DNA of 64,000 nt from Clostridium sp. LS (GTDB taxonomy: Bacteria > Bacillota > Clostridia > Clostridiales > Clostridiaceae): positions 78,113 through 142,112 of the forward strand of contig NZ_AUUU01000039.1 of the NCBI RefSeq assembly GCF_002760435.1, read 5' to 3'. Position numbers and translations under genes: made by a program. Every line of letters starts with the position of its first letter. Position 1 is the first letter of the stretch. The notes under the pieces are model-generated. The model was not told the DNA's origin. It did not search any database and saw only the letters and a program-made list of their open reading frames with translations. Positions 8,513 through 18,079 of this stretch are shown here, piece by piece.

Positions 8513-9831
8513 GCTAATTCACCTTGTAACCAATTTATAAATTGAACTGCTGTTCTTGGAGATCGGGCATTATACCATCTAACCCACTTCAACGCTTCAG
8601 CATGAAGATATTCCTTATCAACATCTATTCCTCTAGATTCAGCAATACTATCTATAACTTGTAAATACTCTTTTTGATCAGGGGAATAGAATGATACAGT
8701 CATTCCAAATCTATCTGCTAAAGACAATTTTTCTTCAATTGAATCATGGGCATGTACTTCGTCTCCAGCCCTTTCGCTAAAGGTTTCCTTAACTAAATGT
8801 TTTCTATTAGTAGTTGCATATATTAATATATTATTAGATCTATTTTCTATTCCGCCTTCAAGAATTGTTTTTAATGCAGAGTAACTAGACTCTCCTTCTT
8901 CAAAAACTAAATCATCAACGAATACGATAAACTTTAAATTTTTATTTTTAAGGATTTTAATTATCTTAGTAAAGTCTACAAGCTTTTCTTTATCAACTTC
9001 AATAAGCCTTAAACCTTGAGAATAATATTCGTTTATTATTGCTTTCACTGTAGAAGATTTACCAGTTCCCCTTGACCCATATAATAAGATGTTATTAGCA
9101 GGATAACCTTTTAAAAATTGCTCGGTGTTTTTAATTATTACTTCTTTTTGATTTTCATATCCAGCTAAGTCTTTTAATCTAACAGGATCAGGAGCTTCAA
9201 CTCCTCTAAGATAAGTTTTATCATCTTCATGCTCCCAAACAAAAGCTCTATATTCTCCGAATATTCCTGTACCATATTTTTTATAGAATTCTATTATATC
9301 GTCTATTAAATTATCCCAATTCTCAGAATTAATTATATTAGATTTTAATTTATCTATAGCTTTAGGTTCATTAAGACTTAAATTATTATCCACTTCAAAA
9401 TCTATAAGCGAATTAATTATTTCAGCTTCAAAATTTTTTGCTTTACCTTTTAATATTATATAATCTTTAAAATCTTTAGATTTTATGCTCGTTATGTATT
9501 GCAGCGCTTTTAATTCATATTTTACTTGTTCTAAGATATGTTTATTATCTAAATTTTCACTATCAATCATACTTGTGAAAGCATTGTTATCTAGAAACAG
9601 TTTATCTAGTATGTATCTTTTTAATGATGTTATATTAGAAGAATTTAATAATTCATAGGTAAAATCATTATAAAAGCTTATAGCTTTTTCAATGGAAATC
9701 TCTTTTTTATTCAAGTATTTCAGTAAAGAACCATACTTTGTTAGTACACTATCTTCTTTTATTGAAGTAAAAATACATAAAGAACTTATCATAATATTTG
9801 CTTTTTTAATTTGTTCATATTCTGCGCACAT
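8506..9831 (-). CDS. DUF815-family AAA+ ATP-binding protein
   Basis: 441 aa. An N-terminal helical region (1-215) leads into an AAA+ core: LKDLAGYENQK, Walker A YGSRGTGKSS, Walker B FIVFVDDLVFE, sensor 1 ATTNR, and a C-terminal lid with ARSPRTAVQF. This is the DUF815 family, whose cellular role is not established. The start is ATG 9831 after AAGGGGG; a TTG 9 codons upstream is disfavoured. The Nudix gene upstream is 83 bases away on the same strand. Confidence 0.85.
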   Translation of the reverse strand: MCAEYEQIKKANIMISSLCIFTSIKEDSVLTKYGSLLKYLNKKEISIEKAISFYNDFTYELLNSSNITSLKRYILDKLFLDNNAFTSMIDSENLDNKHILEQVKYELKALQYITSIKSKDFKDYIILKGKAKNFEAEIINSLIDFEVDNNLSLNEPKAIDKLKSNIINSENWDNLIDDIIEFYKKYGTGIFGEYRAFVWEHEDDKTYLRGVEAPDPVRLKDLAGYENQKEVIIKNTEQFLKGYPANNILLYGSRGTGKSSTVKAIINEYYSQGLRLIEVDKEKLVDFTKIIKILKNKNLKFIVFVDDLVFEEGESSYSALKTILEGGIENRSNNILIYATTNRKHLVKETFSERAGDEVHAHDSIEEKLSLADRFGMTVSFYSPDQKEYLQVIDSIAESRGIDVDKEYLHAEALKWVRWYNARSPRTAVQFINWLQGELAK

Positions 9832-9914
9832 GTTTATGCCCCCTTTAACATTTTGCATTTAGTAATATTCTACTACTATTACAGATTTTTTGCTATTATT
9901 TTCTTAAATAATGC

Positions 9915-10526
9915 TTATTGCTCAAATAATTTTCCCCCAAGTAAAGCAAAGCTTTGAAGAACTAAAAAGCATTTAATATCAAATTTTTCTTTGCTTTGAA
10001 TAAGTTCCCTAGCCTCTTCCTGTGAAACTAATAACGCCTCAATACATTCATCATCTTCTAAATGCTCATCACTTATTTCGCCTTCGCAAGTGCAAAATAC
10101 AAATGCTAAAGATTCATCGGTCATTCCAGCAGAGACATAAACTTTTTCTGATCCTTTACCTTTTATAATATCAACTAATTTAAGACCTGTTTCTTCCATT
10201 AATTCTCTTCCTATTGTGCTTTTTGCATCTTCACCTGGGTCAATAAGACCAGCTGCTAATTCATATACAAAATCATTTAAAGGAATTCTAAATTGTCTTA
10301 TGATAACTAATTTCTTTTTCTCCTTATGGTATGCTGCAATTATTACTCCATCAGTTTTATCTTCTTTATTTTCAAAGAATTGTTTTTGAAGGGTATCATT
10401 ATCCTTTCTTGAAGCTATAGTCCAAGTTCGAGTATTCCCAACTTTATTTTCATACTCTGCTTCATATAAGCTTAAATATCTTGTTTCTACTAAAGTTTTT
10501 AGCTTTGTAACTTTATTTTGTTTCAT
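9915..10526 (-). CDS. NUDIX hydrolase, ADP-ribose pyrophosphatase-like
   Basis: 203 aa. A complete Nudix box GX5EX7REUXEEXGU is at about 93-115 (GLIDPGEDAKSTIGRELMEE and on). The N-terminal dimerisation strands and VYELAAGLIDPGE are typical of ADP-ribose or sugar-nucleotide pyrophosphatases. Cleaves a nucleoside diphosphate linked to another moiety. ATG 10526 follows AGGAGG at good spacing. Exact substrate unproven. Confidence 0.87.
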   Translation of the reverse strand: MKQNKVTKLKTLVETRYLSLYEAEYENKVGNTRTWTIASRKDNDTLQKQFFENKEDKTDGVIIAAYHKEKKKLVIIRQFRIPLNDFVYELAAGLIDPGEDAKSTIGRELMEETGLKLVDIIKGKGSEKVYVSAGMTDESLAFVFCTCEGEISDEHLEDDECIEALLVSQEEARELIQSKEKFDIKCFLVLQSFALLGGKLFEQ

Positions 10527-10649
10527 AAGTACGTTTCCTCCTGGTATAAATAGAGATTATTTTATTTATTACAAATATTTTCTTAAGATAAATTATACTT
10601 CAAATATATCATTTATTCATCTAGTTAAATGATTGAAATTTTGCATGCA

Positions 10650-10683
10650 AAAATAGAAGGAATTTAATTATTCCTTCTATTTT
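10650..10683 (-). terminator. Terminator of the cmk-ispH/rpsA transcript
   Basis: 14-bp perfect stem (10650-10663 / 10670-10683) with a 6-base loop and T-run on the minus strand, directly after the IspH-S1 stop. Confidence 0.85.
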
Positions 10684-10688
10684 ATGAT

Positions 10689-12593
10689 TTAGATATCTTT
10701 TATACTTAAGCTTATTCTCTTATTTTCTTCATCAACAGCTAGTATTTTGGCTTTAATTTCTTGGCCAACCTTTAAAACTTCTGAAGGATGTTCAATTCTA
10801 CTATGAGATATCTTTGAAATATGAACTAATCCATCTACACCTGGTTCTAATTCAACAAATGCACCAAAATCATTAAGTCTTACTACTTTACCAAGAACTA
10901 TTGATTCTTCAGGATATTTCTCTTTAGCATTATCCCAAGGTTTTGCAATAAGCTCTTTCATACTTAGAGATAATTTCTTAGCTTCTTTATCAAGACCTAT
11001 AATCTTAACATCAACAGTTTGACCTTCCTTTAATACTTCGCTAACATCTTTAATATGATTCCAAGAAACTTGAGATAAATGTAATAAGCCATCTATACCG
11101 TTGACTTCAACAAATGCACCAAAGTTTGTAAATCTTTTTACTTCACCTTTAACTACATCTCCAAGGTTAAAGCTTTCCCATGCTTTAGCATCTTCAGCAT
11201 TCTTAGAATCCTCTAATAATATTCTTCTAGAAGCTACTACTTTTACAGGATTCTTTAAAGAAAAATCAATTAATTTAACTTCTAAAGTTTTGCCTACATA
11301 TTCATTTTTATCTCTAGTAAATTTAATGTCAATTTGAGATGCAGGAATAAAGATTCTTACACCCTTATAATCTGCTACTAACCCTTTTTCCTTAGCTTCT
11401 TTAATAGTAACATCAAAAGTGCTTCCATCAGTGAAAAGCTGCTCAAGTTCCTTAAATGCTTCATCTCTCTCAGATTCTAATCTAGATAAAACTACATATC
11501 CATCACTATTTTGTAATTTAATTACTTTAGCTTTTATATTATCTCCTACATTTAACTTTTCAGAAAATTCAATAGGATCTTCCTTTGCACTTAATTCAAC
11601 AAATGGAATAATTCCATCAGATTTATATCCTACAAGTGAAACTAAAACTGAATCCCTAGTTATTGAAAGTATTTCTCCTTGTACTTCATCACCAATAGCA
11701 AACCTTTTATCTAGTTCATTCATTAATGATAATTGATCTTCAAAATTATTATTTTCTGTATTCATAATATCTAGTACCTCCCTAATAATCCAATCTGGTG
11801 TTGATGCACCAGCTGTAACTCCTATTTTTTTTATGTTATTATTTTTAATAAAATCCATTGGCAGTTCTTTAGCATTTTCTATGTGTATAGTATTTTGGCA
11901 ATTTTCTTTTGCTATTTGATATAACTTTGTTGTATTTGAACTGTTTTTTCCACCAATAACTATCATGGCATCTGTTTCTTTAGATATTTTATTTGTACTC
12001 TTTTGACGTACATCTGTAGCTGCACAAATAGTATTGAAGGCTAAAACTTCTTTTACAGAGTTTAAGTTCTTTAATGTATTTTCCCAATTTTTCATTTTTT
12101 CTGTTGTTTGAGCTACTACACAAACCTTTTGCGGGATGTCTTCTTCAAAAGTGCCATCTTTAGTAATTATGGCCTTATTATCGCACCAGCCGTTAATACC
12201 TATTACTTCTGGATGATTTTTATCACCTAATATTACTATATGATATCCTTCCTTTGAATATTTCTTAACCTTATTTTGAATATTAGTCACAAATGGGCAT
12301 GTGGCATTAACAACAGTTAATTCTCTTTTCTCTAGTTCATTCAATATATTTTCTGATACTCCATGAGATCTAATAACGATAACATCGCCAGTTTTCAATT
12401 TGTTTATATCTTCAAATTCTATTGAAAATATATTATTTTCTTCTAAAAAAGTAACTACGTCATTATTATGTATTAAAGGTCCCAAGGTGTAAATTTTCGA
12501 GTTATATTCTTTTTGTATTCTAAGAGCTTCTTTTACAGCCCTTTGTACTCCAAAACAAAAGCCAGCATTTTTAGCTAAAATAACTTCACTCAT
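10689..12593 (-). CDS. ispH: IspH (HMBPP reductase) fused to ribosomal protein S1
   Basis: 634 aa bifunctional protein. Residues 1-280 are the [4Fe-4S] enzyme IspH, the last step of the MEP isoprenoid pathway: cluster cysteines C13, C99 and C190, substrate histidines H42, H77 and H127. Residues about 290-634 hold four S1 RNA-binding domains, for example [20 protein letters not shown] and [20 protein letters not shown]. The fusion is well known in clostridia. Starts 13 bases after cmk, as an operon. The S1 part lets it bind mRNA or the ribosome. Confidence 0.95.
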   Translation of the reverse strand: MSEVILAKNAGFCFGVQRAVKEALRIQKEYNSKIYTLGPLIHNNDVVTFLEENNIFSIEFEDINKLKTGDVIVIRSHGVSENILNELEKRELTVVNATCPFVTNIQNKVKKYSKEGYHIVILGDKNHPEVIGINGWCDNKAIITKDGTFEEDIPQKVCVVAQTTEKMKNWENTLKNLNSVKEVLAFNTICAATDVRQKSTNKISKETDAMIVIGGKNSSNTTKLYQIAKENCQNTIHIENAKELPMDFIKNNNIKKIGVTAGASTPDWIIREVLDIMNTENNNFEDQLSLMNELDKRFAIGDEVQGEILSITRDSVLVSLVGYKSDGIIPFVELSAKEDPIEFSEKLNVGDNIKAKVIKLQNSDGYVVLSRLESERDEAFKELEQLFTDGSTFDVTIKEAKEKGLVADYKGVRIFIPASQIDIKFTRDKNEYVGKTLEVKLIDFSLKNPVKVVASRRILLEDSKNAEDAKAWESFNLGDVVKGEVKRFTNFGAFVEVNGIDGLLHLSQVSWNHIKDVSEVLKEGQTVDVKIIGLDKEAKKLSLSMKELIAKPWDNAKEKYPEESIVLGKVVRLNDFGAFVELEPGVDGLVHISKISHSRIEHPSEVLKVGQEIKAKILAVDEENKRISLSIKDI

Positions 12594-12606
12594 TATAATC
12601 TCCTTG

Positions 12607-13260
12607 TTATTTTCCTTTTCTTATGTACTTTGTAATTACATCTACAACTTCGTCTATATCAAGGTTAGTTGTATCAATTTCGATAGCATCATCTGCTTTT
12701 TTTAGAGGATCAATACTTCTATTACTATCAATATAATCTCTATTTATTATATCCTTTAATATCTGATCATATGAGCATTCTATATTTCTTTCTTGTAATT
12801 CTTTGCATCTTCTTTTTGCTCTTTCTTCCGGACTTGCTGTTACAAAAAATTTAAAACTTGCATCTTTTAGCACTACAGTTCCAATATCTCTTCCATCCAT
12901 AACAACGTCAAACTTATTTGACATATCCTGTTGAAGTTTCACAAGCATAGCTCTTACTTCAGGAATACTTGCATAGTTTGAAACTATGTTACTTATACTT
13001 GGTGTAGTAATTTGCTCTTGAATATTCTCACCATTAAGTATTAATTCATCATTTTCAAAATGCATTTCCATTTTACTTATCATATTGCAAATTTCATCAA
13101 CTTTTTCTGGCGACAAATTGTTTTCCTTAGCTTTTAAAGCTACTGCTCTATACATTGCTCCTGTATTTATGTACATTAGACTATATTTTTTACCAACTAG
13201 TTTGGCTATAGTACTTTTGCCTGCTCCTGCTGGTCCATCTATTGCTACTGAAATTTTCAA
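12607..13260 (-). CDS. cmk: Cytidylate kinase
   Basis: 217 aa. Phosphorylates CMP and dCMP with ATP. P-loop GPAGAGKS at 9-16, then [15 protein letters not shown], and the CMP-binding [12 protein letters not shown] with RAKRRCKEL in the lid. I choose a TTG start at 13260 because GAGGAG precedes it by 6 bases and [16 protein letters not shown] begins the family at the normal place; an ATG nine codons upstream has a weak site and would translate that GAGGAG as coding sequence. Cotranscribed with ispH/rpsA. Confidence 0.92.
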   Translation of the reverse strand: MKISVAIDGPAGAGKSTIAKLVGKKYSLMYINTGAMYRAVALKAKENNLSPEKVDEICNMISKMEMHFENDELILNGENIQEQITTPSISNIVSNYASIPEVRAMLVKLQQDMSNKFDVVMDGRDIGTVVLKDASFKFFVTASPEERAKRRCKELQERNIECSYDQILKDIINRDYIDSNRSIDPLKKADDAIEIDTTNLDIDEVVDVITKYIRKGK

Positions 13261-13354
13261 AATTTTCTCCTCATTTCTATATCCCATAATTTTACGCCTT
13301 CTATAAGATTATATAATTTTTTAGTAATTCAAACAAGAAAATAATTTCCACTTA

Positions 13355-14572
13355 TTAAATATTACTTCCAGCTATAAAACCAGTAGAAAATGCTATTTGT
13401 ACATTATACCCGCCTGTAAACGCATCTACATCCATAACTTCTCCAGCAAAGGAAAGATTACAAATTAGTTTAGATTTCATTGTAGAAGGATCAATTTCTT
13501 TAATATCTATCCCGCCTGAAGTAACAATTGCCTCAGCTATTGGCCTTAACCCTTTAATTTCAAATGTTAAATCTTTTATTACTTTGACTAAATTTTTTCT
13601 CTCTTCTTTAGTAATTTCATTAACTTTCTTATTTTCTAATATTTCTGATCTTTGTATAATCAAAGGTATCATTTTTTGTGGTAATAATTCATCTAATGAG
13701 TTTTTAAAATCTTTATTTAAGTTCTTATTGAAATCCTTTTGAATGCGCTTATCTAACTCTCCTAAATTTAAAGCAGGTTTTAAATCTATATGCAAAGTAT
13801 ATTTTTTCCCTTTTTCTATATATCTACTACCACTTAAAATAAGTGGGCCTGATACACCAAAGTGAGTGAACAACATTTCTCCAAAGTTTTTATACATTAG
13901 TTTCTTATCATTTTCTTTTATTAGAACCTCAACATTTTTTAAGGATAACCCCATAAGTTCTTTTGTTTCACTATTTTCTATTTCTATAGGAACTAAAGCT
14001 GGACTTAAAGGAACAATGTTATGACCTAACATTTGTGCAAATTTTTGACCTTCGCCTCTCGAACCTGTTAGTGGATATGATGCACCACCTGTTGCCATAA
14101 TAAAATAATCTCCGCTTAAAATTTCTTCGTTATTTATTTCAAGGGCTGTTATTATATTATTTTTAAATTTAATATTTGTTACTTTAGAATTTAGTCTAAT
14201 CTTAACATTAGTTCTACTTAAAGCATTTGAGAGTCCTCTTATAATATCCGATGATTTATCAGACTCAGGAAAGACCCTGTCTCCTCTTTCTGTCTTTAAC
14301 TTAATTCCTTCATTCTCAAAAAAATTAATTGTATCTTCATTTGTAAAACTATATAAAGAACTATATAAAAAATGAGGATTACCTGGTATATATTCGAAGA
14401 ACTCAGATATATCTTTTGCATTAGTTACATTACATCGTCCTTTACCAGTAATAAATAGTTTTTTTCCAATTCTTTCGTTTCCATCTAATAATATGACATC
14501 GTGTTTCTTTGCAGCCTGCAGGGCAGCCATCATACCAGCTGGACCTGCGCCTATTACAATAACCTTACTCAA
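13355..14572 (-). CDS. NAD(P)/FAD-dependent oxidoreductase, HI0933/BaiN family
   Basis: 405 aa flavoprotein. Rossmann FAD motif VIVIGAGPAGMMAA at the N-terminus, then GKKLFITGKGRCNVTN, and a C-terminal GEVMDVDAFTGGYNVQIAFS that closes the FAD site. The family includes the bile-acid reductase BaiN, but substrate cannot be inferred. TTG start at 14572: AGGTGG lies 8 bases upstream, and an in-frame GTG inside that site is rejected. Upstream of cmk with a 94-base gap. Confidence 0.87.
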   Translation of the reverse strand: MSKVIVIGAGPAGMMAALQAAKKHDVILLDGNERIGKKLFITGKGRCNVTNAKDISEFFEYIPGNPHFLYSSLYSFTNEDTINFFENEGIKLKTERGDRVFPESDKSSDIIRGLSNALSRTNVKIRLNSKVTNIKFKNNIITALEINNEEILSGDYFIMATGGASYPLTGSRGEGQKFAQMLGHNIVPLSPALVPIEIENSETKELMGLSLKNVEVLIKENDKKLMYKNFGEMLFTHFGVSGPLILSGSRYIEKGKKYTLHIDLKPALNLGELDKRIQKDFNKNLNKDFKNSLDELLPQKMIPLIIQRSEILENKKVNEITKEERKNLVKVIKDLTFEIKGLRPIAEAIVTSGGIDIKEIDPSTMKSKLICNLSFAGEVMDVDAFTGGYNVQIAFSTGFIAGSNI

Positions 14573-14591
14573 TTTTAAAACCACCTTTTAT

Positions 14592-14709
14592 TCAGTTAAG
14601 AGTTTAAGATGAAACCTCTGAAGAAATTTCAAAGAAGTATTATTATTAAGAAAAGTCGTAGACTTTTCCTCCATAACTCTTAACTCATAACTTTTAACTG
14701 TTAACTGAT
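14592..14709. repeat. Intergenic imperfect inverted repeat with internal hairpin
   Basis: Between the flavoprotein gene and queF. AGTTAAGAGTT (14594-14604) is the exact complement of AACTCTTAACT (14675-14685). Inside is a hairpin GAAAAGTC (14650-14657) / GACTTTTC (14661-14668). The right end repeats TAACT-type units four times. No coding potential. It resembles small palindromic intergenic repeats; whether it is repeated elsewhere in the genome cannot be told here. Confidence 0.45.
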
Positions 14710-14713
14710 TCAA

Positions 14714-15217
14714 TTATCTGTTATCTATTTTTTCTGGATACATATCATGATTCATCATTCTATAATTAGCCATTTCTTCGTATTTAGTACCCTTCATTCC
14801 ATAATTACAATATGGGTCTATACTGATTCCGCCTCTTGGTGTGAATTTTCCCCATACTTCAATATATTTTGGATCCATAAGTTTTATTAAATCCTTCATT
14901 ATTATATTCATGCAATCCTCATGAAAATCTCCATGATTCCTAAAACTAAACAAATATAGTTTCAAAGATTTGCTTTCAACCATTTTAATATTTGGAATAT
15001 AGCTTATATAAATAGTAGCAAAGTCGGGCTGCCCTGTTATTGGACAAAGACTAGTAAATTCAGGACAATTAAACTTAACAAAATAATCATTATCAGGATG
15101 TTTATTTTCAAATACTTCTAATACATCCGGATTATATCCAAAATCATATTTTGTTCCTTGATTTCCAAGTAAAGTAATTCCCTCTAGCTCTTTTGATTTT
15201 CTTCCGCTTTCACTCAT
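14714..15217 (-). CDS. queF: NADPH-dependent preQ0 reductase (7-cyano-7-deazaguanine reductase)
   Basis: 167 aa, unimodular QueF. Reduces preQ0 to preQ1, the precursor of queuosine in tRNA wobble positions. The active-site Cys58 and Asp65 lie in [13 protein letters not shown], and FHEDC follows. Also carries the [12 protein letters not shown] loop. Last gene of the que operon, 48 bases after queC. ATG 15217 follows AAGGAG. Confidence 0.95.
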   Translation of the reverse strand: MSESGRKSKELEGITLLGNQGTKYDFGYNPDVLEVFENKHPDNDYFVKFNCPEFTSLCPITGQPDFATIYISYIPNIKMVESKSLKLYLFSFRNHGDFHEDCMNIIMKDLIKLMDPKYIEVWGKFTPRGGISIDPYCNYGMKGTKYEEMANYRMMNHDMYPEKIDNR

Positions 15218-15265
15218 TGTTTTTCTCCTTTAATATTAAATTATACTGTAAATCAAATTTATTTA

Positions 15266-15925
15266 TTAATTATTATTTTTCTTGCTTTCAAGGTAAGTTT
15301 CTAATCCCTTACTTCTAAGCTTACAAGCTGGACATTCACCACATCCATCTCCTATAATTCCATTATAGCAAGTTAATGTCTTTTCTCTTACATAATCTAA
15401 TTTCCCGAAATCGTCTGCCATCTTCCAAGTTTCAGCTTTATCAATCCACATTAATGGTGTATGAACAACAAAATTATAATCCATTGCTAAATTTAGTGTC
15501 ACATTTAAAGACTTTATAAAAATATCTCTGCAATCTGGATAACCGCTAAAATCAGTTTCGCACACACCAGTTACAATATGCTGAGCACCTTTAACTTTCG
15601 CTAATACTCCTGCAAAAGTTAAAAATAACATGTTTCGACCTTCTACAAAAGTTGACGGCAATTCACCATCTTCGCCTAGCTTAATTTCTATGTCATCTCT
15701 TGTAAGCGCATTAGGAGCCAATTGATTTAATAACTCCATATCTAAAATATGATGTTCAACACCTAATTCCTTAGCTATATTTGTAGCACATTCTATTTCT
15801 AATTTATGCTTTTGATTGTAGTTAAATGTAACTGCAATTACCTCGTCAAATTCTTTAAGTGCCCAAAATAAGCAAGTAGTAGAATCCTGCCCTCCACTAA
15901 ATACAACAACAGCTTTCTTATTCAT
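15266..15925 (-). CDS. queC: 7-cyano-7-deazaguanine synthase
   Basis: 219 aa ATP-dependent amidoligase/nitrile synthase converting 7-carboxy-7-deazaguanine to preQ0. PP-loop SGGQDS at 10-15. Four C-terminal zinc cysteines: C before YNGIIGDG, then CGECPAC. Family-normal length. Third product-forming step of the operon, between folE and queF. Confidence 0.95.
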   Translation of the reverse strand: MNKKAVVVFSGGQDSTTCLFWALKEFDEVIAVTFNYNQKHKLEIECATNIAKELGVEHHILDMELLNQLAPNALTRDDIEIKLGEDGELPSTFVEGRNMLFLTFAGVLAKVKGAQHIVTGVCETDFSGYPDCRDIFIKSLNVTLNLAMDYNFVVHTPLMWIDKAETWKMADDFGKLDYVREKTLTCYNGIIGDGCGECPACKLRSKGLETYLESKKNNN

Positions 15926-15961
15926 ATCTAAACCTCCAAAATCATATATATCTATATTAAA

Positions 15962-16555
15962 TTATTTCATAATTAATAAAGCTTCTTGCCTTAACATATC
16001 ATTTGTTTGAAACTTTCCAATAAATGTAGTAGTTGTAGTAAAGGTCCCTGGTTTTTTTATTCCTCTTGAAGTCATGCAGCTATGTTCTCCTGTTATAAGA
16101 ACCCCAACATCTTCACTACCAGTAGCCATTGAAACTATTTCTGCAATATCACTACCTATTCTCTCTTGAAGTTGAAGTCTTCTACCTACCATATCTGCTA
16201 TCCTTGAAATCTTGCTTAGACCTATAATTTTTTCCTTTGGTATATATACTACCGTAACCTTCATATTATACATAAGTGCTAAATGATGCTCACAGTAACT
16301 ATGTATAGGAATATCTTTAACTACAACCATATTATTGTGGCTTTCAGTAACGAACTCCTCATTTTCAAAAGTTGTTCCAAATTTTTCTGCTATTTCTTCA
16401 TTTGTAAGAGTCATTCCTTCAAATACTTCTTCATACATTTTTGATACTCTTTTTGGTGTATCAAGTAACCCTTCTCTATCTGGGTCATCTCCTAATGCAA
16501 TTATTATTTCTCTTATACATTCCTCAATTTTTTTAGTATCTATCTTCTTTGGCAT
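15962..16555 (-). CDS. folE: GTP cyclohydrolase I
   Basis: 197 aa. Opens GTP to 7,8-dihydroneopterin triphosphate, the entry step for queuosine and folate. Zinc ligands C88, H91 and C160 are present ([18 protein letters not shown]). Its place between queE and queC means it probably supplies the deazapurine pathway here. ATG 16555 follows GAGGAGG. Confidence 0.95.
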   Translation of the reverse strand: MPKKIDTKKIEECIREIIIALGDDPDREGLLDTPKRVSKMYEEVFEGMTLTNEEIAEKFGTTFENEEFVTESHNNMVVVKDIPIHSYCEHHLALMYNMKVTVVYIPKEKIIGLSKISRIADMVGRRLQLQERIGSDIAEIVSMATGSEDVGVLITGEHSCMTSRGIKKPGTFTTTTTFIGKFQTNDMLRQEALLIMK

Positions 16556-16622
16556 CTCAAAGCCTCCTCATATTTATAAACCTATTTGATGGTATAACTA
16601 ATATTTACATATTAAGATTTGA

Positions 16623-17291
16623 TCAAACTCCTCTTGCATTTTTATCCCAAATAATTTTATGCAGCTGTATTTGTAACCTAACCTTGTTTAATTTTTTATC
16701 TTTCATGAATTCTACGATATTTTGCATATTTATTGTCCCCGAAACAGGACTTAAATAAACTAAGCATTTAGAGGTTAAGTCATGTTCTTGTATAACATCA
16801 TAAGCCATTAACAGGTCTTCTGTACTGCCAATAACAAACTTGTATACATCATTTTTATCTACAACTTCTAAATTATTTAAATTCATTTCACTCATCATCT
16901 TACTGCTTGGCAATTTGTAATCCACAATATAGCTTATGTTATTTTTAGTATGTCTTTTCTTAAACGGTTCTATATCTATAGCACCATTGGTTTCTATGTG
17001 AATTTTTAAATTATCATCTTTATCTAGTAAGCTTAAAAGTTCATCTATATTATTTTGAATTAATGGTTCTCCACCAGTTAAAGTAACATTGGCTACCCCA
17101 TTTTCTTTTATATAATTATAAATTTCTACAGAACTTAATACTTCACTAATATTATCAGTGCCCCAGGAATAAATTGTGTCGCACCATGAGCATCTTAAAT
17201 TACATCCTTGAAACCTTATAAAGGTTGCAAGTTCTCCTGAACTAGGTCCCTCTCCATCAATTGATAAAAATTTTTCAATTATATTAAACAT
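16623..17291 (-). CDS. queE: 7-carboxy-7-deazaguanine synthase (radical SAM)
   Basis: 222 aa. Radical-SAM ring contraction of 6-carboxytetrahydropterin to 7-carboxy-7-deazaguanine. Cluster cysteines C30, C34 and C37 in GCNLRCSWCDT; LTGGEPL follows. ATG 17291 has GGAGG 5 bases upstream; an in-frame TTG four codons earlier would place that site inside the gene. Starts 12 bases after queD. Confidence 0.94.
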   Translation of the reverse strand: MFNIIEKFLSIDGEGPSSGELATFIRFQGCNLRCSWCDTIYSWGTDNISEVLSSVEIYNYIKENGVANVTLTGGEPLIQNNIDELLSLLDKDDNLKIHIETNGAIDIEPFKKRHTKNNISYIVDYKLPSSKMMSEMNLNNLEVVDKNDVYKFVIGSTEDLLMAYDVIQEHDLTSKCLVYLSPVSGTINMQNIVEFMKDKKLNKVRLQIQLHKIIWDKNARGV

Positions 17292-17303
17292 TTTTACCTC
17301 CAA

Positions 17304-17732
17304 TTAATCTTCTGTATATATACAACTATTATTAGGAGTTTCAAATAACTCGACTTCGCATACAGATAATCCTTTTGCCTTTAGTTTATTAAAAATATCT
17401 CTTGACATTTCTTCAGCAGTAGGCCTGTAATTTACAAAATAAATATCAAAGTCATTTGGAACTTCAGCTAATTTTTTAGCTATATTACGTCCTTCCTCAT
17501 TATCTTCAATAACTAGCTTATGATCAAAAATTTCTTCTATTTCCTTTAAAGCATCTTTAAAATTAGAAAAATCATCAACCATTCCTCTGAGCTGTCCATC
17601 TGAATGCAGAGTCTCAGACTTTAGCTTAACTATCAATCTATATCTATGCCCATGAATATTCGAGCATTTTCCTTTATATCCGCTTAAATAATGTGCTGTG
17701 TCAAATTGTACTTCACTTTTTATTTTAAACAT
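17304..17732 (-). CDS. queD: 6-carboxy-5,6,7,8-tetrahydropterin synthase
   Basis: 142 aa. Converts dihydroneopterin triphosphate to 6-carboxytetrahydropterin. Zinc histidines H14, H27 and H29 and catalytic Cys23 are visible in FDTAHYL and GKCSNIHGHRY. First gene of queD-queE-folE-queC-queF; a ~230-nt leader with an intrinsic terminator lies upstream. Confidence 0.94.
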   Translation of the reverse strand: MFKIKSEVQFDTAHYLSGYKGKCSNIHGHRYRLIVKLKSETLHSDGQLRGMVDDFSNFKDALKEIEEIFDHKLVIEDNEEGRNIAKKLAEVPNDFDIYFVNYRPTAEEMSRDIFNKLKAKGLSVCEVELFETPNNSCIYTED

Positions 17733-17831
17733 ATATTACTCCTTATTTTAATTATCATATTATTTATTTTATACTTTGCTTATATTAATAAGACTAAATG
17801 TAAATACTTAAATTAAGTTATTTTTGAACAT

Positions 17832-17964
17832 AAAAAAAGTTAATTTTGTATAACTAAAAACTAGCACAACAAAATTAACCTTAAATTTTAAAATTTAAAA
17901 TTAAAATGCCTAGTTTTGTTTAAGGACAGGATGGTCATAACGAACTGTCCATATGCAATTTACA
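17832..17964 (-). ncRNA. Structured leader/attenuator upstream of queD (riboswitch-like, class unassigned)
   Basis: On the minus strand the predicted transcript first forms hairpin GGACAG/CTGTCC (arms at 17945-17950 and 17924-17929). It ends in a textbook intrinsic terminator: an 11-bp perfect stem (17869-17879 / 17839-17849) followed by seven T (from 17838-17832). A segment reading AAAACTAGGCA in the RNA (rc of 17907-17917) can pair with TGCTAGTTTT in the terminator loop, giving a possible alternative fold. Queuosine operons are often preQ1-riboswitch-controlled, but I could not match this to the preQ1-I, -II or -III consensus. Confidence 0.55.
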
Positions 17965-17970
17965 AGGGTA

Positions 17971-17999
17971 ATCATAACATATTTCATATTAATATGCAA
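17971..17999 (-). promoter_or_regulatory. Predicted queD-operon promoter with operator palindrome
   Basis: On the minus strand TTGCAT (rc of 17994-17999) and TATGAT (rc of 17971-17976) are spaced 17 bases. The 12-bp palindrome CATATTAATATG (17985-17996) overlaps the -35 edge and spacer, a typical repressor position. Confidence 0.5.
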
Positions 18000-18007
18000 A
18001 CTTTCTG

Positions 18008-18034
18008 TTGTAATTCATATTAATATGTTATAAT
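18008..18034 (+). promoter_or_regulatory. Predicted promoter of DUF1189 gene with second copy of operator palindrome
   Basis: TTGTAA (18008-18013) and TATAAT (18029-18034), 15-base spacer, contain a second exact CATATTAATATG (18016-18027) within the spacer. The two palindromes are 31 bp apart centre to centre, about three helical turns. Confidence 0.5.
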
Positions 18035-18079
18035 TAGCAAGAATAATTTTTTTATTTTTACATTTGAGGAGGTCTTTCT

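Noticed and set aside
17832..17964. Known preQ1-I, II or III or THF riboswitch
   Set aside because: Compared by eye; none of the characteristic conserved strings is present. Left as unassigned.
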